A stretch of 17,705 nucleotides of DNA from JAFKKF01 sp038323025 (GCA_038323025.1 JBBQGL010000079.1:1-17705); one strand, 5' to 3'; positions 1-7,860 are shown, counted from the first letter of the stretch. The notes: a model not told the origin generated them from the letters alone. Program-made: numbers and translations.

Positions 1-127
1 CGGCTGGCGCCCGCGAAGTAGCCCGCCGGCACTACGACCGGCTGTGGGTTCTGCCCACCTTAAGGGCGATGGGCGCCAATGCCTGTCGTTCCGGAGAGCG
101 AAAGCGGGAGGCTGGAAAGAACGCTAC

Positions 128-189
128 GGCGGGCGCCAGGAGAGCGCCGCACTCGGACTACCCGGACTGGCGTTTTCAAGGCGCCCGCC
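128..189. repeat. 10-bp perfect inverted repeat, 42-bp spacer
   Basis: The arm GGCGGGCGCC at 128-137 is matched exactly by its reverse complement GGCGCCCGCC at 180-189. The intervening 42 bases are GC-rich. It is one of several palindromic elements in this intergenic region, and no gene function is implied. Confidence 0.6.
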
Positions 190-273
190 ACCCCCTTCGT
201 CGAGGGGCATGAACAAGGCTTCACCAACCCGGGCTGGATCGGCTGCGGGAACGGAGGGGCGTGGGTGGGTCGT

Positions 274-336
274 GAATGGAGAATGGAGAATGGTGCGAAT
301 AGCGAATAGCGAATAGCCAATGGCGAGTAGCCATTG
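274..336. repeat. Tandem array of nine in-phase heptamers
   Basis: Nine consecutive 7-base units run without a phase break. Three are GAATGGA-like (274-294), three are exactly GCGAATA (295-315), and three are diverged (GCCAATG, GCGAGTA, GCCATTG, 316-336). Because 7 is not a multiple of 3, the array would not give a short in-frame peptide repeat. It is AT-richer than its surroundings. It resembles the simple heptamer tracts found between genes in some alphaproteobacteria. Confidence 0.75.
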
Positions 337-384
337 ATGCGGGGAATGACCCTCGCGATGTCGCGCGACCGACCCACTCCACTG

Positions 385-487
385 ACGTCATCCCCCGACT
401 TGATCGGGGGACCCGCCAGTGGAGCGCGCTTCGGCCCGGCGTTGGGGCTGCGGAGAGTGGTCCCCCGATCAAGTCGGGGGATGACGT
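385..487. repeat. 29-bp perfect inverted repeat (palindromic intergenic element)
   Basis: Bases 385-413 are the exact reverse complement of bases 459-487, separated by 45 bp. Each arm also carries its own 7-bp hairpin (CCCCCGA, 5-nt loop, TCGGGGG). The unit can therefore fold as one long hairpin or two short ones. This organisation is like REP/BIME-type or MITE-like elements. No transposase is present in the window. The family assignment is inferred; the symmetry is directly visible. Confidence 0.85.
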
Positions 488-578
488 GGTTAGAGCTCGG
501 TCGTTGCGACTGGAAAGGCGGCGACAACGTCGATCGAGTTCGCGACGCGATCGTTTCCCTGGAACGCTGGGAGCGTAT

Positions 579-619
579 CCCTCCCCGGGACGGGGAGGGG
601 GGACCATGCGCAGCATGGT
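579..619. repeat. Two adjacent hairpins
   Basis: CCCTCCCC at 579-586 pairs with GGGGAGGG at 592-599 around a 5-nt loop. Immediately after, ACCATGC at 603-609 pairs with GCATGGT at 613-619 around a 3-nt loop. Neither is followed by a T tract, so they are more like dispersed palindromic repeats than terminators. Confidence 0.65.
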
Positions 620-775
620 GGGTGGGGTCGCAGGCCGACGAAGACCCCCGGAGAAGGGACGCACGCCGGTCGCATGGAGCCCACCCCGGGCGGGGCACCG
701 GAGCCCGGAAGCCCTCCCGCCGGCTTGCGTGGCCATCGCCCGTCCCCTAGGGTCCGGGCACTTTTGGGGGCGAGG

Positions 776-1957
776 ATGCGCACCACCAACCCGGTCTATA
801 CCGGCCTGCCGACCAGCATTTTCGAGGTGATGTCGCGCCTTGCCGTCGAGCACGGCTCGATCAACCTCGGCCAGGGATTCCCCGATGTCGACGGTCCCGA
901 GGATGTCCGCCGGCGCGCGGCGGAGGAACTGATCGTCGGTCCCAACCAGTACCCGCCGATGATGGGCGTCCCCGAATTGCGGAAGGCCGTCGCCGACTCC
1001 AACCGGCGGTTCTACGGTCTCGAGGTGGACTGGCAGCGCGAGGTCCTGGTCACCTCGGGCGCCACCGAGGCGCTGTCCGACTGCATGGCCGCGCTGATCG
1101 AGCCGGGCGACGAGGTCGTCCTGATCGAACCGCTCTACGACTGCTACCTCCCGCTCCTGCGCCGCGCCGGGGGCATTCCGAAACTGGTGCGCGTCACCCC
1201 GCCCGACTGGAAGCTCGACCGCGCCGCGCTCGAGGCCGCCTTCGGGCCGAAGACCAAGGCGATCGTTCTCAACAACCCGATGAATCCGGCGGCCAAGGTT
1301 TTCACCGCCGACGAACTCGCGCTGATCGCCGAGCTGGTCATCCGCCACGACGCCATCGCGATCTGCGACGAGGTGTACGAGCACATCCTCTTCGACGGTC
1401 GCGCTCATATCCCGATGATGACCCTGCCGGGCATGCGCGAGCGCAGCGTGCGCATCGGTTCGGCCGGCAAGACCTTTTCCCTCACCGGCTGGAAGGTCGG
1501 CTACGTCACCGCGGCGCCGGAACTCCTCGACCCGATCGTCAAGGCGCACCAGTTCACCACCTTCACCACCCCGGGCGCACTGCAGAAGGCGGTCGCCTAC
1601 GGGCTGGTCAAAGGCGACGACTACTACGCCGCGCTCTCCGGCGATCTCGCCGCGAAGCGCGACCGCTTTGCCGCGGGCCTCGCCCGCGTCGGCTTCGCGG
1701 TCGTGCCCTGCGAAGGCACCTACTTCATTACCGCCGATGTCGCCCCGCTCGGGCTCGGGGACGATGCCGAACTCTGCCGGCTGATCACGGTCGAGGCCGG
1801 CGTCACCGCCATTCCCGTCTCGGCCTTCTACCTGTCCGACGCGCCCAAAAGCTTCGTCCGCTTCTGCTTCTCCAAGCGCGACTCGGTGCTGGATGGCGCC
1901 CTCGACCGCCTGTCGCGCTGGATCGCGCGGCCCGAGCGGGCCCGCGCCCGGACCTAG
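776..1957 (+). CDS. PLP-dependent aminotransferase, class I/II
   Basis: A 393-aa fold-type I aminotransferase that would move an amino group between an amino acid and a 2-oxoacid in the cytoplasm using pyridoxal phosphate. Visible family features are the N-terminal NLGQGFPD block, the cofactor-binding SGATEAL segment, NNPMNPAAKVF, CDEVYEHILFDG (the Asp that contacts the PLP ring nitrogen), and SAGKTFSLTGWKVGY with the Schiff-base lysine at about K232. Length and motifs fit the methionine/kynurenine/DapC-like subgroup, but substrate cannot be told from sequence. The ATG at 776 was chosen because a GGGGGCGAGG ribosome binding site precedes it. The frame stays open upstream to 674, but that extension is low-complexity repeat DNA. 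The stop overlaps the stop of the convergent neighbour. Confidence 0.93.
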   Translation: MRTTNPVYTGLPTSIFEVMSRLAVEHGSINLGQGFPDVDGPEDVRRRAAEELIVGPNQYPPMMGVPELRKAVADSNRRFYGLEVDWQREVLVTSGATEALSDCMAALIEPGDEVVLIEPLYDCYLPLLRRAGGIPKLVRVTPPDWKLDRAALEAAFGPKTKAIVLNNPMNPAAKVFTADELALIAELVIRHDAIAICDEVYEHILFDGRAHIPMMTLPGMRERSVRIGSAGKTFSLTGWKVGYVTAAPELLDPIVKAHQFTTFTTPGALQKAVAYGLVKGDDYYAALSGDLAAKRDRFAAGLARVGFAVVPCEGTYFITADVAPLGLGDDAELCRLITVEAGVTAIPVSAFYLSDAPKSFVRFCFSKRDSVLDGALDRLSRWIARPERARART

Positions 1958-3309
1958 CCGATCCGGTTGCGCTCGACGGTCAGGTGCGGAAAGGTCTCGG
2001 CGCCGACGCGGGCGAGATCGCCGGAGACCGGCTCCGCCCAGCGCATGCCGACCACCGCGCCGTTCGGCGCGCCGGCGATGAGGTTGTCGCTGATCACCGC
2101 CGAGCCGGATCCCTCGACGACGCTGACGGCGACGCCGATCGGCGACTGGCGGATGACGTTGCCGGTGACCGCGATGTCGCGCAGATAGGGGCCCCAGCCG
2201 AGCATCATGCCGTAGAGCGGGGCGCCCTCGATGACGTTGCCGGTCGCCGCCACGTCGGCCTCGACGGCGATGCCGACGCCGAAGCCGGGCGCATCGGCGG
2301 CGTAGGGGCCCTTGCCGGTGAGGTTGCGGATGACGTTACCGGAGATGGTGGCCATGTGGCCGCCCTCGCGGAAATTGGCCACGCCGATTCCGCTCGCGGC
2401 GCCGTCGACGATGTTGTTGGCGATGACGGTTCCGGCGAAGGCGAACTCGGAATAGATGCCGATCTCGCCGGCGGTGCGGCAATTGTTGCCGATGATCTGG
2501 ACGTTGTCGGCGGAGTTGGCGCGCACCGCCGTGAAGGCGCAGTCGGAAATCCGGTTGTTGGCGACGATCACGCCATGGGCGCGAAAGACGTTGATGCCGT
2601 TGCCGTTCTCGCCGGTGCCGCCGTCCATGGCGCGGATGCGCTCGATGCGGTTGCCGGTGACGAGCGTGCCGTCATCGCCGGCGCTCCAGCGCCAGACGCG
2701 GATGCCGCCGTTGCCGCAGTCGGTGATCGTGTTGTCCGCAAGCGCGAGGCCGGTGGATTCGATGGCGCGGATGCCGCATTCGATCGCGCCGCTGACGACG
2801 GTGCGCTCGACCCGTCCGCCCGATCGCTCCAGCGATATGCCGGCCTTGCTGCTGCCGCGGATGTCGCAGTTGGCGATGGTGACGGTTTTCGTCCGCCCGA
2901 TGTGGACCAGGCCGGCGACATAATCGGCGAGCGGACGACCGTTGCCTTCGACGATGAGGCCGTCGAGCGTCACCACCTCGGCATCCTCGGCGCTGAGCAT
3001 GTGCCCGTCGCCGGCGAAGATGAGCTGGGTCGCTCCGGCAATGCCGGTCAGTCGGGTCCGGACGGGCAGGGTAAGGTTGGAGACGATGTAGCGGCCGGGC
3101 GGCAGGAAGACTTCGCGCTCGTCCCGGCTGGCGGCGTCAAGCATCGCCAGCAGCTGCCGGCTCTGGTCGCTGGCCGAGCCGGCAACCAGCCCGCCGTCAT
3201 TGGCGTTGAGCGTGCCGCGGAGCGGATCCGGCCCGAGTTCCGCGCGGGCGGCGGCGGGCGCCAGCGCCGCAGCGGTCACGGCTCCGGCGAGGAAATGGCG
3301 TCGGTTCAT
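1954..3309 (-). CDS. Tat-exported parallel beta-helix repeat protein (TIGR03808-like)
   Basis: A 451-aa protein with a twin-arginine signal (MNRRHFLAG, then an Ala-rich hydrophobic stretch ending near ARA), so it is probably folded before export to the periplasm. The mature part consists of beta-helix turns: recurring patterns such as 'VTGNVI', 'VIANNRI', 'IIGNNC' and 'VISDNLI' at roughly 20-25 residue intervals, typical of right-handed parallel beta-helices (PbH1 repeats). An N-terminal segment (SRQLLAMLDAASRDEREVFL) resembles the pectate-lyase-like start of such helices. It matches the Tat-exported repeat family TIGR03808, whose function is unknown to me; polysaccharide binding or cleavage is only a possibility. 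It lies 66 bp downstream of the mutase large subunit on the same strand and could be read through from it. Confidence 0.88.
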   Translation of the reverse strand: MNRRHFLAGAVTAAALAPAAARAELGPDPLRGTLNANDGGLVAGSASDQSRQLLAMLDAASRDEREVFLPPGRYIVSNLTLPVRTRLTGIAGATQLIFAGDGHMLSAEDAEVVTLDGLIVEGNGRPLADYVAGLVHIGRTKTVTIANCDIRGSSKAGISLERSGGRVERTVVSGAIECGIRAIESTGLALADNTITDCGNGGIRVWRWSAGDDGTLVTGNRIERIRAMDGGTGENGNGINVFRAHGVIVANNRISDCAFTAVRANSADNVQIIGNNCRTAGEIGIYSEFAFAGTVIANNIVDGAASGIGVANFREGGHMATISGNVIRNLTGKGPYAADAPGFGVGIAVEADVAATGNVIEGAPLYGMMLGWGPYLRDIAVTGNVIRQSPIGVAVSVVEGSGSAVISDNLIAGAPNGAVVGMRWAEPVSGDLARVGAETFPHLTVERNRIG

Positions 3310-3344
3310 GCCTCGCTCGACACAAGAACCGTGCCGGGTGGGCG

Positions 3345-3359
3345 GTCCCGTATCGGGAC
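3345..3359. terminator. Short hairpin downstream of the mutase operon
   Basis: GTCCCG at 3345-3350 pairs with CGGGAC at 3354-3359 around a 3-base loop, in the 66-bp gap between the mutase large-subunit stop and the beta-helix gene start. No T tract follows on the minus strand, so it is at best a weak terminator or processing signal. Confidence 0.3.
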
Positions 3360-3375
3360 AGGAAGCGCCGGAGAG

Positions 3376-5592
3376 TCAGGTATTGGCCGGGAAGTTGGCC
3401 CTGTCCGGAGCCTCGTAACCGAGCCTCCGGTTGAGGTCGCGCACGAGCGCGGCGGCAGCGTCGGCGATGACCGTCCCCGGCGGGAAGATGGCGGCCGCGC
3501 CCGCCTCGCGGAGCGCCTCGTAGTCCCGTTCCGGGATCACCCCGCCCACGACCACCATGATGTCCGGCCGCCCTCCTGCCTCGAGCGCCCGCTTCACTTC
3601 GGGCACCAGGGTGAGGTGGCCGGCGGCGAGGGTCGAAAGGCCGAGGATGTGCACGTCATTGTCGATGGCGAGTTTCGCTGCTTCGGCCGGGGTCTGGAAA
3701 AGCGGTCCGACATCGACATCAAATCCGAGATCGGCGAACGCCGAGGCAATCACCTTCTGGCCGCGGTCATGCCCGTCCTGGCCGACCTTGGCGACAAGGA
3801 TGCGCGGCGGTCTTCCGTCACGGCGCTCGAACTCGGCCACCAGCCGCGTGACCTCCTCGACGGCAGCGCTGTCCTCGCCGATCGCCTGGCGGTAGACGCC
3901 GGAGAGAACCTTCGGGTCGGCGCGGAAGCGCCCGAAGGCGATTTCGAGCGCCTGGCTGATTTCGCCCACGGTCGCCCGGGCGCGAGCGGCGACTACGGCG
4001 AGAGCGAGCAGGTTGCCGCGTCCGCTCTTCGCCGCTTCGGTGAGCGCAGTCAGGGAAGCGCGCGTGGCCGCTTCGTTGCGTTCGGCGCGCAGGCGTCCGA
4101 GCTTCGCGATCTGGGCCGCGCGCACGGCCGAATTGTCGACGCGCAGCACTTCCAGCGCTGGCTCGTCGGCGGGAGGATAGCGGTTGACGCCAACCAGAAC
4201 CTGGGCCCCTGAATCGATCCGCGCCTGGGTCAGCGCCGCGGCCCGCTCGATCTTCAGCTTGGGCACGCCCGCCTCGATCGCCTTCGCCATGCCACCGAGC
4301 GCGTCCACCTCGGCGATGTGGTCCAGCGCCTTGGCGGCGAGGTCGGCGGTAAGCCGCTCGACGTAGAAGGAGCCGCCCCACGGGTCGATTATCCGCGTCG
4401 CGCCGGTCTCGTGCTGGAGGAAGAGCTGGGTATTCCTGGCAATGCGCGCGGAAAAATCCGTGGGGAGTGCGAGCGCCTCATCGAGCGCGTTGGTGTGGAG
4501 CGACTGCGTTTGCCCCTGTGTCGCCGCCATCGCCTCGACCGATGTACGCACGATATTGTTGAAGACGTCCTGCGCCGCCAGCGACCAGCCCGAGGTCTGG
4601 CAGTGTGCCCTCAGCATCAGGGAGCGTTCGTCCGCCGGCGCAAAGCGCTCCTTCATCAGCCTCGCCCAGAGCAGCCGGGCCGCGCGGAGCTTGGCGACTT
4701 CCATGAAGAAGTTCATGCCGATGCCAAAGAAGAACGAGAGGCGGGGCGAGAACTCGTCGACGGCGAGGCCCGCATCCCGCCCGGCGCGCACGTATTCCAG
4801 TCCGTCGGCGAGTGTGTAGGCGAGCTCCAGATCGGCCGTCGCCCCGGCCTCCTGCATGTGATAGCCGGACACCGAGATGGAGTTGAACTTCGGCATCCGC
4901 TCGGCGGTATAGGCGAGGATGTCGGCGACGATGCGCAGCGAAGGCCCCGGCGGGTAGATATACGTGTTGCGGACCATGAACTCCTTGAGGATGTCGTTCT
5001 GGATGGTCCCGGCCAGGCTGGCCTCGGCGACGCCCTGTTCCTCGGCGGCAACGATATAGAGCGCCATCACCGGCAGGACGGCGCCGTTCATGGTCATCGA
5101 CACGCTGATCTTGTCGAGCGGGATTCCGTCGAAGAGCGTGTGCATGTCGTAGATCGAGTCGATCGCCACCCCTGCCATGCCGACGTCGCCCGCTACCCGC
5201 GGATGGTCGGAATCGTAGCCGCGGTGGGTGGCGAGATCGAACGCGATCGAGAGCCCGCTCTGGCCGGCGGCGAGATTGCGCCGGTAGAAGGCATTCGACT
5301 CTTCCGCCGTGGAGAAGCCGGCATATTGCCGGACCGTCCACGGCCGCTCGAGATACATGGTGGGATAAGGCCCGCGCACGTAAGGCGGGAAGCCGGGCCA
5401 GCCGTCGAGAAAATCCAGCCCGGCGCGATCGGACTCGTCATAGACGGGCTTGACCGAAATACCTTCCGGCGTCAGCCACTCTTTGCCGACCGGTCTCCCG
5501 GCGGCAACCGAATCCCGCCGCCATTCGATCGCCGCGAAATCCGGAAGCTGACCTGGGGCCGCGATGGTTCCGCTGGCCCGGGTGGCGGTCAC
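3376..5592 (-). CDS. scpA: Methylmalonyl-CoA mutase, large (cobalamin-binding) subunit
   Basis: A 738-aa adenosylcobalamin-dependent mutase that interconverts (R)-methylmalonyl-CoA and succinyl-CoA, the last step of propionyl-CoA breakdown. Residues about 20-560 form the substrate-binding barrel with RGPYPTMY (the active-site Tyr, about Y76), RPWTVRQYAGFSTAEESN, and SVSGYHMQEAGA (His about 245). Residues about 595-730 form the B12 domain with DGHDRG (cobalt-ligand His about 608), GLSTLAAGH and VVGGVIP. All signature residues are present and the length matches catalytic subunits. The start is GTG at 5592, four bases after the stop of the upstream small gene, which suggests translational coupling. 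The only Shine-Dalgarno-like bases (TGGG) are very close to the start. This is the end of a probable operon with the smaller subunit. Confidence 0.96.
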   Translation of the reverse strand: MTATRASGTIAAPGQLPDFAAIEWRRDSVAAGRPVGKEWLTPEGISVKPVYDESDRAGLDFLDGWPGFPPYVRGPYPTMYLERPWTVRQYAGFSTAEESNAFYRRNLAAGQSGLSIAFDLATHRGYDSDHPRVAGDVGMAGVAIDSIYDMHTLFDGIPLDKISVSMTMNGAVLPVMALYIVAAEEQGVAEASLAGTIQNDILKEFMVRNTYIYPPGPSLRIVADILAYTAERMPKFNSISVSGYHMQEAGATADLELAYTLADGLEYVRAGRDAGLAVDEFSPRLSFFFGIGMNFFMEVAKLRAARLLWARLMKERFAPADERSLMLRAHCQTSGWSLAAQDVFNNIVRTSVEAMAATQGQTQSLHTNALDEALALPTDFSARIARNTQLFLQHETGATRIIDPWGGSFYVERLTADLAAKALDHIAEVDALGGMAKAIEAGVPKLKIERAAALTQARIDSGAQVLVGVNRYPPADEPALEVLRVDNSAVRAAQIAKLGRLRAERNEAATRASLTALTEAAKSGRGNLLALAVVAARARATVGEISQALEIAFGRFRADPKVLSGVYRQAIGEDSAAVEEVTRLVAEFERRDGRPPRILVAKVGQDGHDRGQKVIASAFADLGFDVDVGPLFQTPAEAAKLAIDNDVHILGLSTLAAGHLTLVPEVKRALEAGGRPDIMVVVGGVIPERDYEALREAGAAAIFPPGTVIADAAAALVRDLNRRLGYEAPDRANFPANT

Positions 5593-5596
5593 CCCA

Positions 5597-5965
5597 CTAC
5601 AGCCTGATCGCGTCCCAGCGGCCGGCGCAGCGGAAGGCGGGAGCCGACCATTTGCCGTTGCCTATGCGGGTGCTGATCGCTCCGGCGCCGGTGACGACAT
5701 GGCGCCCGTCGGTAAGGCGGATGGCGACGCTGCCGGCCGGCGAGATTCCGACGATCGAAGGGTCGATGAGGTGGCCCTGCCAGGATACCAGCCCGTCGCG
5801 CACCTTGACCGAGATGCGATAGCCGAACTGGCAGGCCCCGGGCGAGCCAGAGATGAACACCTTCCAGAGGCCATCGAACCGGCCCTGGCTTTCGGCATCG
5901 GAGCCGGCAAGCAACGAGGCGAAAGCAACGAGGGCAGCAACGATCGGAACCCGGCCGCGCAGCAT
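5597..5965 (-). CDS. Small probable secreted protein between mutase subunit genes
   Basis: A 122-aa protein I do not recognise. It begins with a hydrophobic stretch after MLRGR (VPIVAALVAFASLLAG) that looks like a Sec signal peptide, with a probable cleavage site near the Ser-Asp-Ala/Ala-Glu-Ser segment around residues 22-27. The mature part is about 95 aa, beta-rich in appearance, with two Cys residues (in GACQFGY and FRCAGRW) that could form one disulfide. The ATG at 5965 is preferred over the one at 5989 because AGGAAGGG sits about 8 bases upstream. Its stop is 4 bases from the GTG of the mutase large subunit. An exported protein between two cytoplasmic mutase subunits is unexpected, and nothing in the sequence links it to the enzyme. 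Confidence 0.8.
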   Translation of the reverse strand: MLRGRVPIVAALVAFASLLAGSDAESQGRFDGLWKVFISGSPGACQFGYRISVKVRDGLVSWQGHLIDPSIVGISPAGSVAIRLTDGRHVVTGAGAISTRIGNGKWSAPAFRCAGRWDAIRL

Positions 5966-6080
5966 TGATGTGACCCTTCCTGATGTCATGTGCGCCTTTC
6001 CCCGCGACGGCTTAGCACATCTCGGCCGGCGGCCGCGAGGGTGTGGGGAGCCTCAAACCGAGGACGAGCTCCCGGAACTT

Positions 6081-7481
6081 TCAGCCCTCGAAAGGCTCCG
6101 ACAATCGGCTGAAGATAAGCGATTCCACGGCATCGTGGGAAGCCGGTCGCGGAACGGCGAGGGTGGCGGCCATGGAGCTCGGTATCTCGCCCGGATCGGG
6201 GTAGATGCTGGCTCCGATCAGTTCGGTCTGATGGCTCGCTATCCGCCGAAGTCGGGCTTCCCGCATTTCACCAACTTCGCGTTGCAGCGTTCCATTCCGC
6301 ACCGCGGCAAGCAGCCCGCCCGCGGCCTCGATCGAACCGAATTTCGCCCAGGCACGCTCGGCCAGCGCGTCCGTCAGCGCCTCGATCGCGCCCGAACCGG
6401 CCCCCGCATCTTCGACGCGGGCGAGATGGGCTTCCTCGATCAGGATCGTATGGGTGTTCCGCGCGAGCCGGCGGGCAAAGGCGTCAGGGATTCCGTTGGG
6501 GCCATCGAAGGGCAGGACGGCGATCGAGTCCGCACCCCCAATGCCGGCGCCAAAAGCCGCGACGGTGGCGCGGAGAATGTTGATGTGGGGACTGCGCCGG
6601 CTCATCATGCGCCAGGCGGTTTCGGCATGGATGGCGATCGGTGTCGGGGGAAGCCCTGCGCCTGCGATCACGTGGCCAAGGAGCTTTCGCGCTGCCCGGA
6701 ATTTCGCGATGGTGAGAAACTGGTCGGCGTCGGCGGCAAGCGTCACGCCGATGCGGCAGGCGGCGCCGCCGAGCGGCATGCCGCGCTCGGTGAAAAGGCG
6801 GAGATACGCCACAAACGCCGCAACGGTCGCCGCGAGCTCCTGCACTTCTGATGCGCCGGCAGCATGCCAGAGCCGACCGTCCGCGATCGCGGCCAGGCCG
6901 GGGTGACCCCCTTGTTCCAGTCGGGCGGCGTACGCGGAGACCTCGCCGGCCACCGTGTCATAGGGTCGGGTGAATTGCCCGGTCGCTGCGAGCGAGGCGA
7001 TCGGATCGAACGCGGGCGTGAGGTCAATGGCGTCCGCCCGGCGGTTGGCGATCGCGAGGATCCGGCCGGCAATATCTGCCGTCGCCTCGCCGGCATCGAC
7101 CCGGAGGGCGAACCTGCCCGGGGGCAGGGCGGTGACGAGACGCGAGAGCTCGGCCTCGCCCCGTTGCGCAAGACCGGCACCATGTGCGTTCGGGCTTGTC
7201 GCGAAGACCAGGTCGATGGCATCGGCGCCGCCGCCAAGCTCGGTGCCGATCTGCGCGATTGCCGACTCCATCGTGGGCAGGTCGACGCGCTGGACCACCG
7301 ACCACCGGCCTGGCGGCCGCCCTGCGACGATCCCGCCGGAGGCACGCTGCCCGTAGATCGGACCAACGGCAATGCCGTCGTCGCTGATTGCGGTCAGGTC
7401 GGCGAGGCTTCTGTCGCCGAGCGAGCGCGCAACCAGCTCCCGCCAGTCCGCCTCCGTGACATCGGGAAATGCCTTGTTCAC
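6081..7481 (-). CDS. mutA: Methylmalonyl-CoA mutase, small subunit (no B12 domain)
   Basis: A 466-aa homologue of the mutase barrel domain, presumably the non-catalytic partner of the large subunit encoded downstream. Recognisable family stretches include GIAVGPIYG near the N-terminus, WSVVQRVDLP, RIGVTLAADADQFLTIAKFRAARKL, AETAWRMMSRRSPHINILR and LARNTHTILIEEAHLARVEDAGAGS. The protein ends soon after the barrel, without the DxHxxG cobalamin domain. Small subunits in other bacteria are commonly about 600 aa or more with a degenerate C-terminal domain, so this is a short form. The start is GTG at 7481 (MNKAFPDVTEADW). It lies 37 bp after the 113-aa gene upstream, so the two are probably co-transcribed. 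Confidence 0.92.
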   Translation of the reverse strand: MNKAFPDVTEADWRELVARSLGDRSLADLTAISDDGIAVGPIYGQRASGGIVAGRPPGRWSVVQRVDLPTMESAIAQIGTELGGGADAIDLVFATSPNAHGAGLAQRGEAELSRLVTALPPGRFALRVDAGEATADIAGRILAIANRRADAIDLTPAFDPIASLAATGQFTRPYDTVAGEVSAYAARLEQGGHPGLAAIADGRLWHAAGASEVQELAATVAAFVAYLRLFTERGMPLGGAACRIGVTLAADADQFLTIAKFRAARKLLGHVIAGAGLPPTPIAIHAETAWRMMSRRSPHINILRATVAAFGAGIGGADSIAVLPFDGPNGIPDAFARRLARNTHTILIEEAHLARVEDAGAGSGAIEALTDALAERAWAKFGSIEAAGGLLAAVRNGTLQREVGEMREARLRRIASHQTELIGASIYPDPGEIPSSMAATLAVPRPASHDAVESLIFSRLSEPFEG

Positions 7482-7518
7482 GGCGAGGCCGTCCTGGTCT
7501 TCGCTTTTTCCGGCGACC

Positions 7519-7860
7519 TCAGACGAACTGACGCAGGCCCGGGATCGAGCCGATTATCTGGTCGACATCGCCGGCGCCTGCCTTTTCCTTGGCGACCGCC
7601 ATGAAGGCGCGCGCGACGCTTTGCACCTGGGTCATACCGAGTCCGGCCGATGTAAGTTCGCCGAAGACGCCCATCAGCCCGCTCGCTCCCTTGGTGGTCC
7701 CGATCGCCGCGCGCGCGCCGGGCAAGGCGTCGACGAGCGCGCCGACCTTGTCGCTTTTGCCTTCGTTGAGAAGAAACCGCAGCATCACGATCACGGCCTT
7801 TCTGGCCGTGACGGGATCGACTCCGGTGCGGGCGGCTACCTGTGCAACGAGTTCATCCAT
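7519..7860 (-). CDS. 113-aa conserved helical protein, DUF2780/VcgC-like
   Basis: A 113-aa cytoplasmic protein (MDELVAQVAARTGVDPVTAR at the start) with no signal peptide or membrane segment and a mostly helical appearance. The pattern 'lg-h-A--a-----L' at the N-terminus plus two 'PG' motifs (ALPGARAAI at about 45-53 and SIPGLRQFV at the C-terminus), with a Gly-rich middle, resembles the uncharacterised VcgC/VcgE-type (DUF2780) proteins. That assignment is tentative. The open frame runs upstream to 8181, but that part is the antisense of the peptidase gene. The ATG at 7860 has a CAGGGA ribosome binding site. It is the first gene of the minus-strand mutase cluster. Function unknown. Confidence 0.82.
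   Translation of the reverse strand: MDELVAQVAARTGVDPVTARKAVIVMLRFLLNEGKSDKVGALVDALPGARAAIGTTKGASGLMGVFGELTSAGLGMTQVQSVARAFMAVAKEKAGAGDVDQIIGSIPGLRQFV

Larger units (their letters stand above)
1..775. other. Gene-free, repeat-rich intergenic region
   Basis: About 775 bases with no convincing coding sequence. Open frames exist on both strands, but they translate to low-complexity Arg/Pro/Gly/Ser sequence, run through palindromes and lack good ribosome binding sites. A frame open from base 3 to a TGA at 210-212 could be the 3' end of a gene starting outside the window, but its composition is not persuasive. The stretch holds several separate repeats, listed individually: a 10-bp inverted repeat, a 7-bp-period tandem array, a 29-bp inverted repeat and two adjacent hairpins. 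It looks like an accumulation site for small palindromic intergenic elements. Confidence 0.7.

Noticed and set aside
60..1549. Long minus-strand frames (60-698 and 221-1549)
   Set aside because: They run through palindromic repeats and antisense to the aminotransferase, translate to low-complexity sequence, and lack ribosome binding sites.
1984..4212. A 742-codon plus-strand frame
   Set aside because: It is antisense to the beta-helix and mutase genes; its Asp/Ala/Val/Gly-rich translation is a by-product of high-GC codon use on the other strand.
4318..5607. A 429-codon plus-strand frame
   Set aside because: Antisense of the mutase large subunit, with no family motif.
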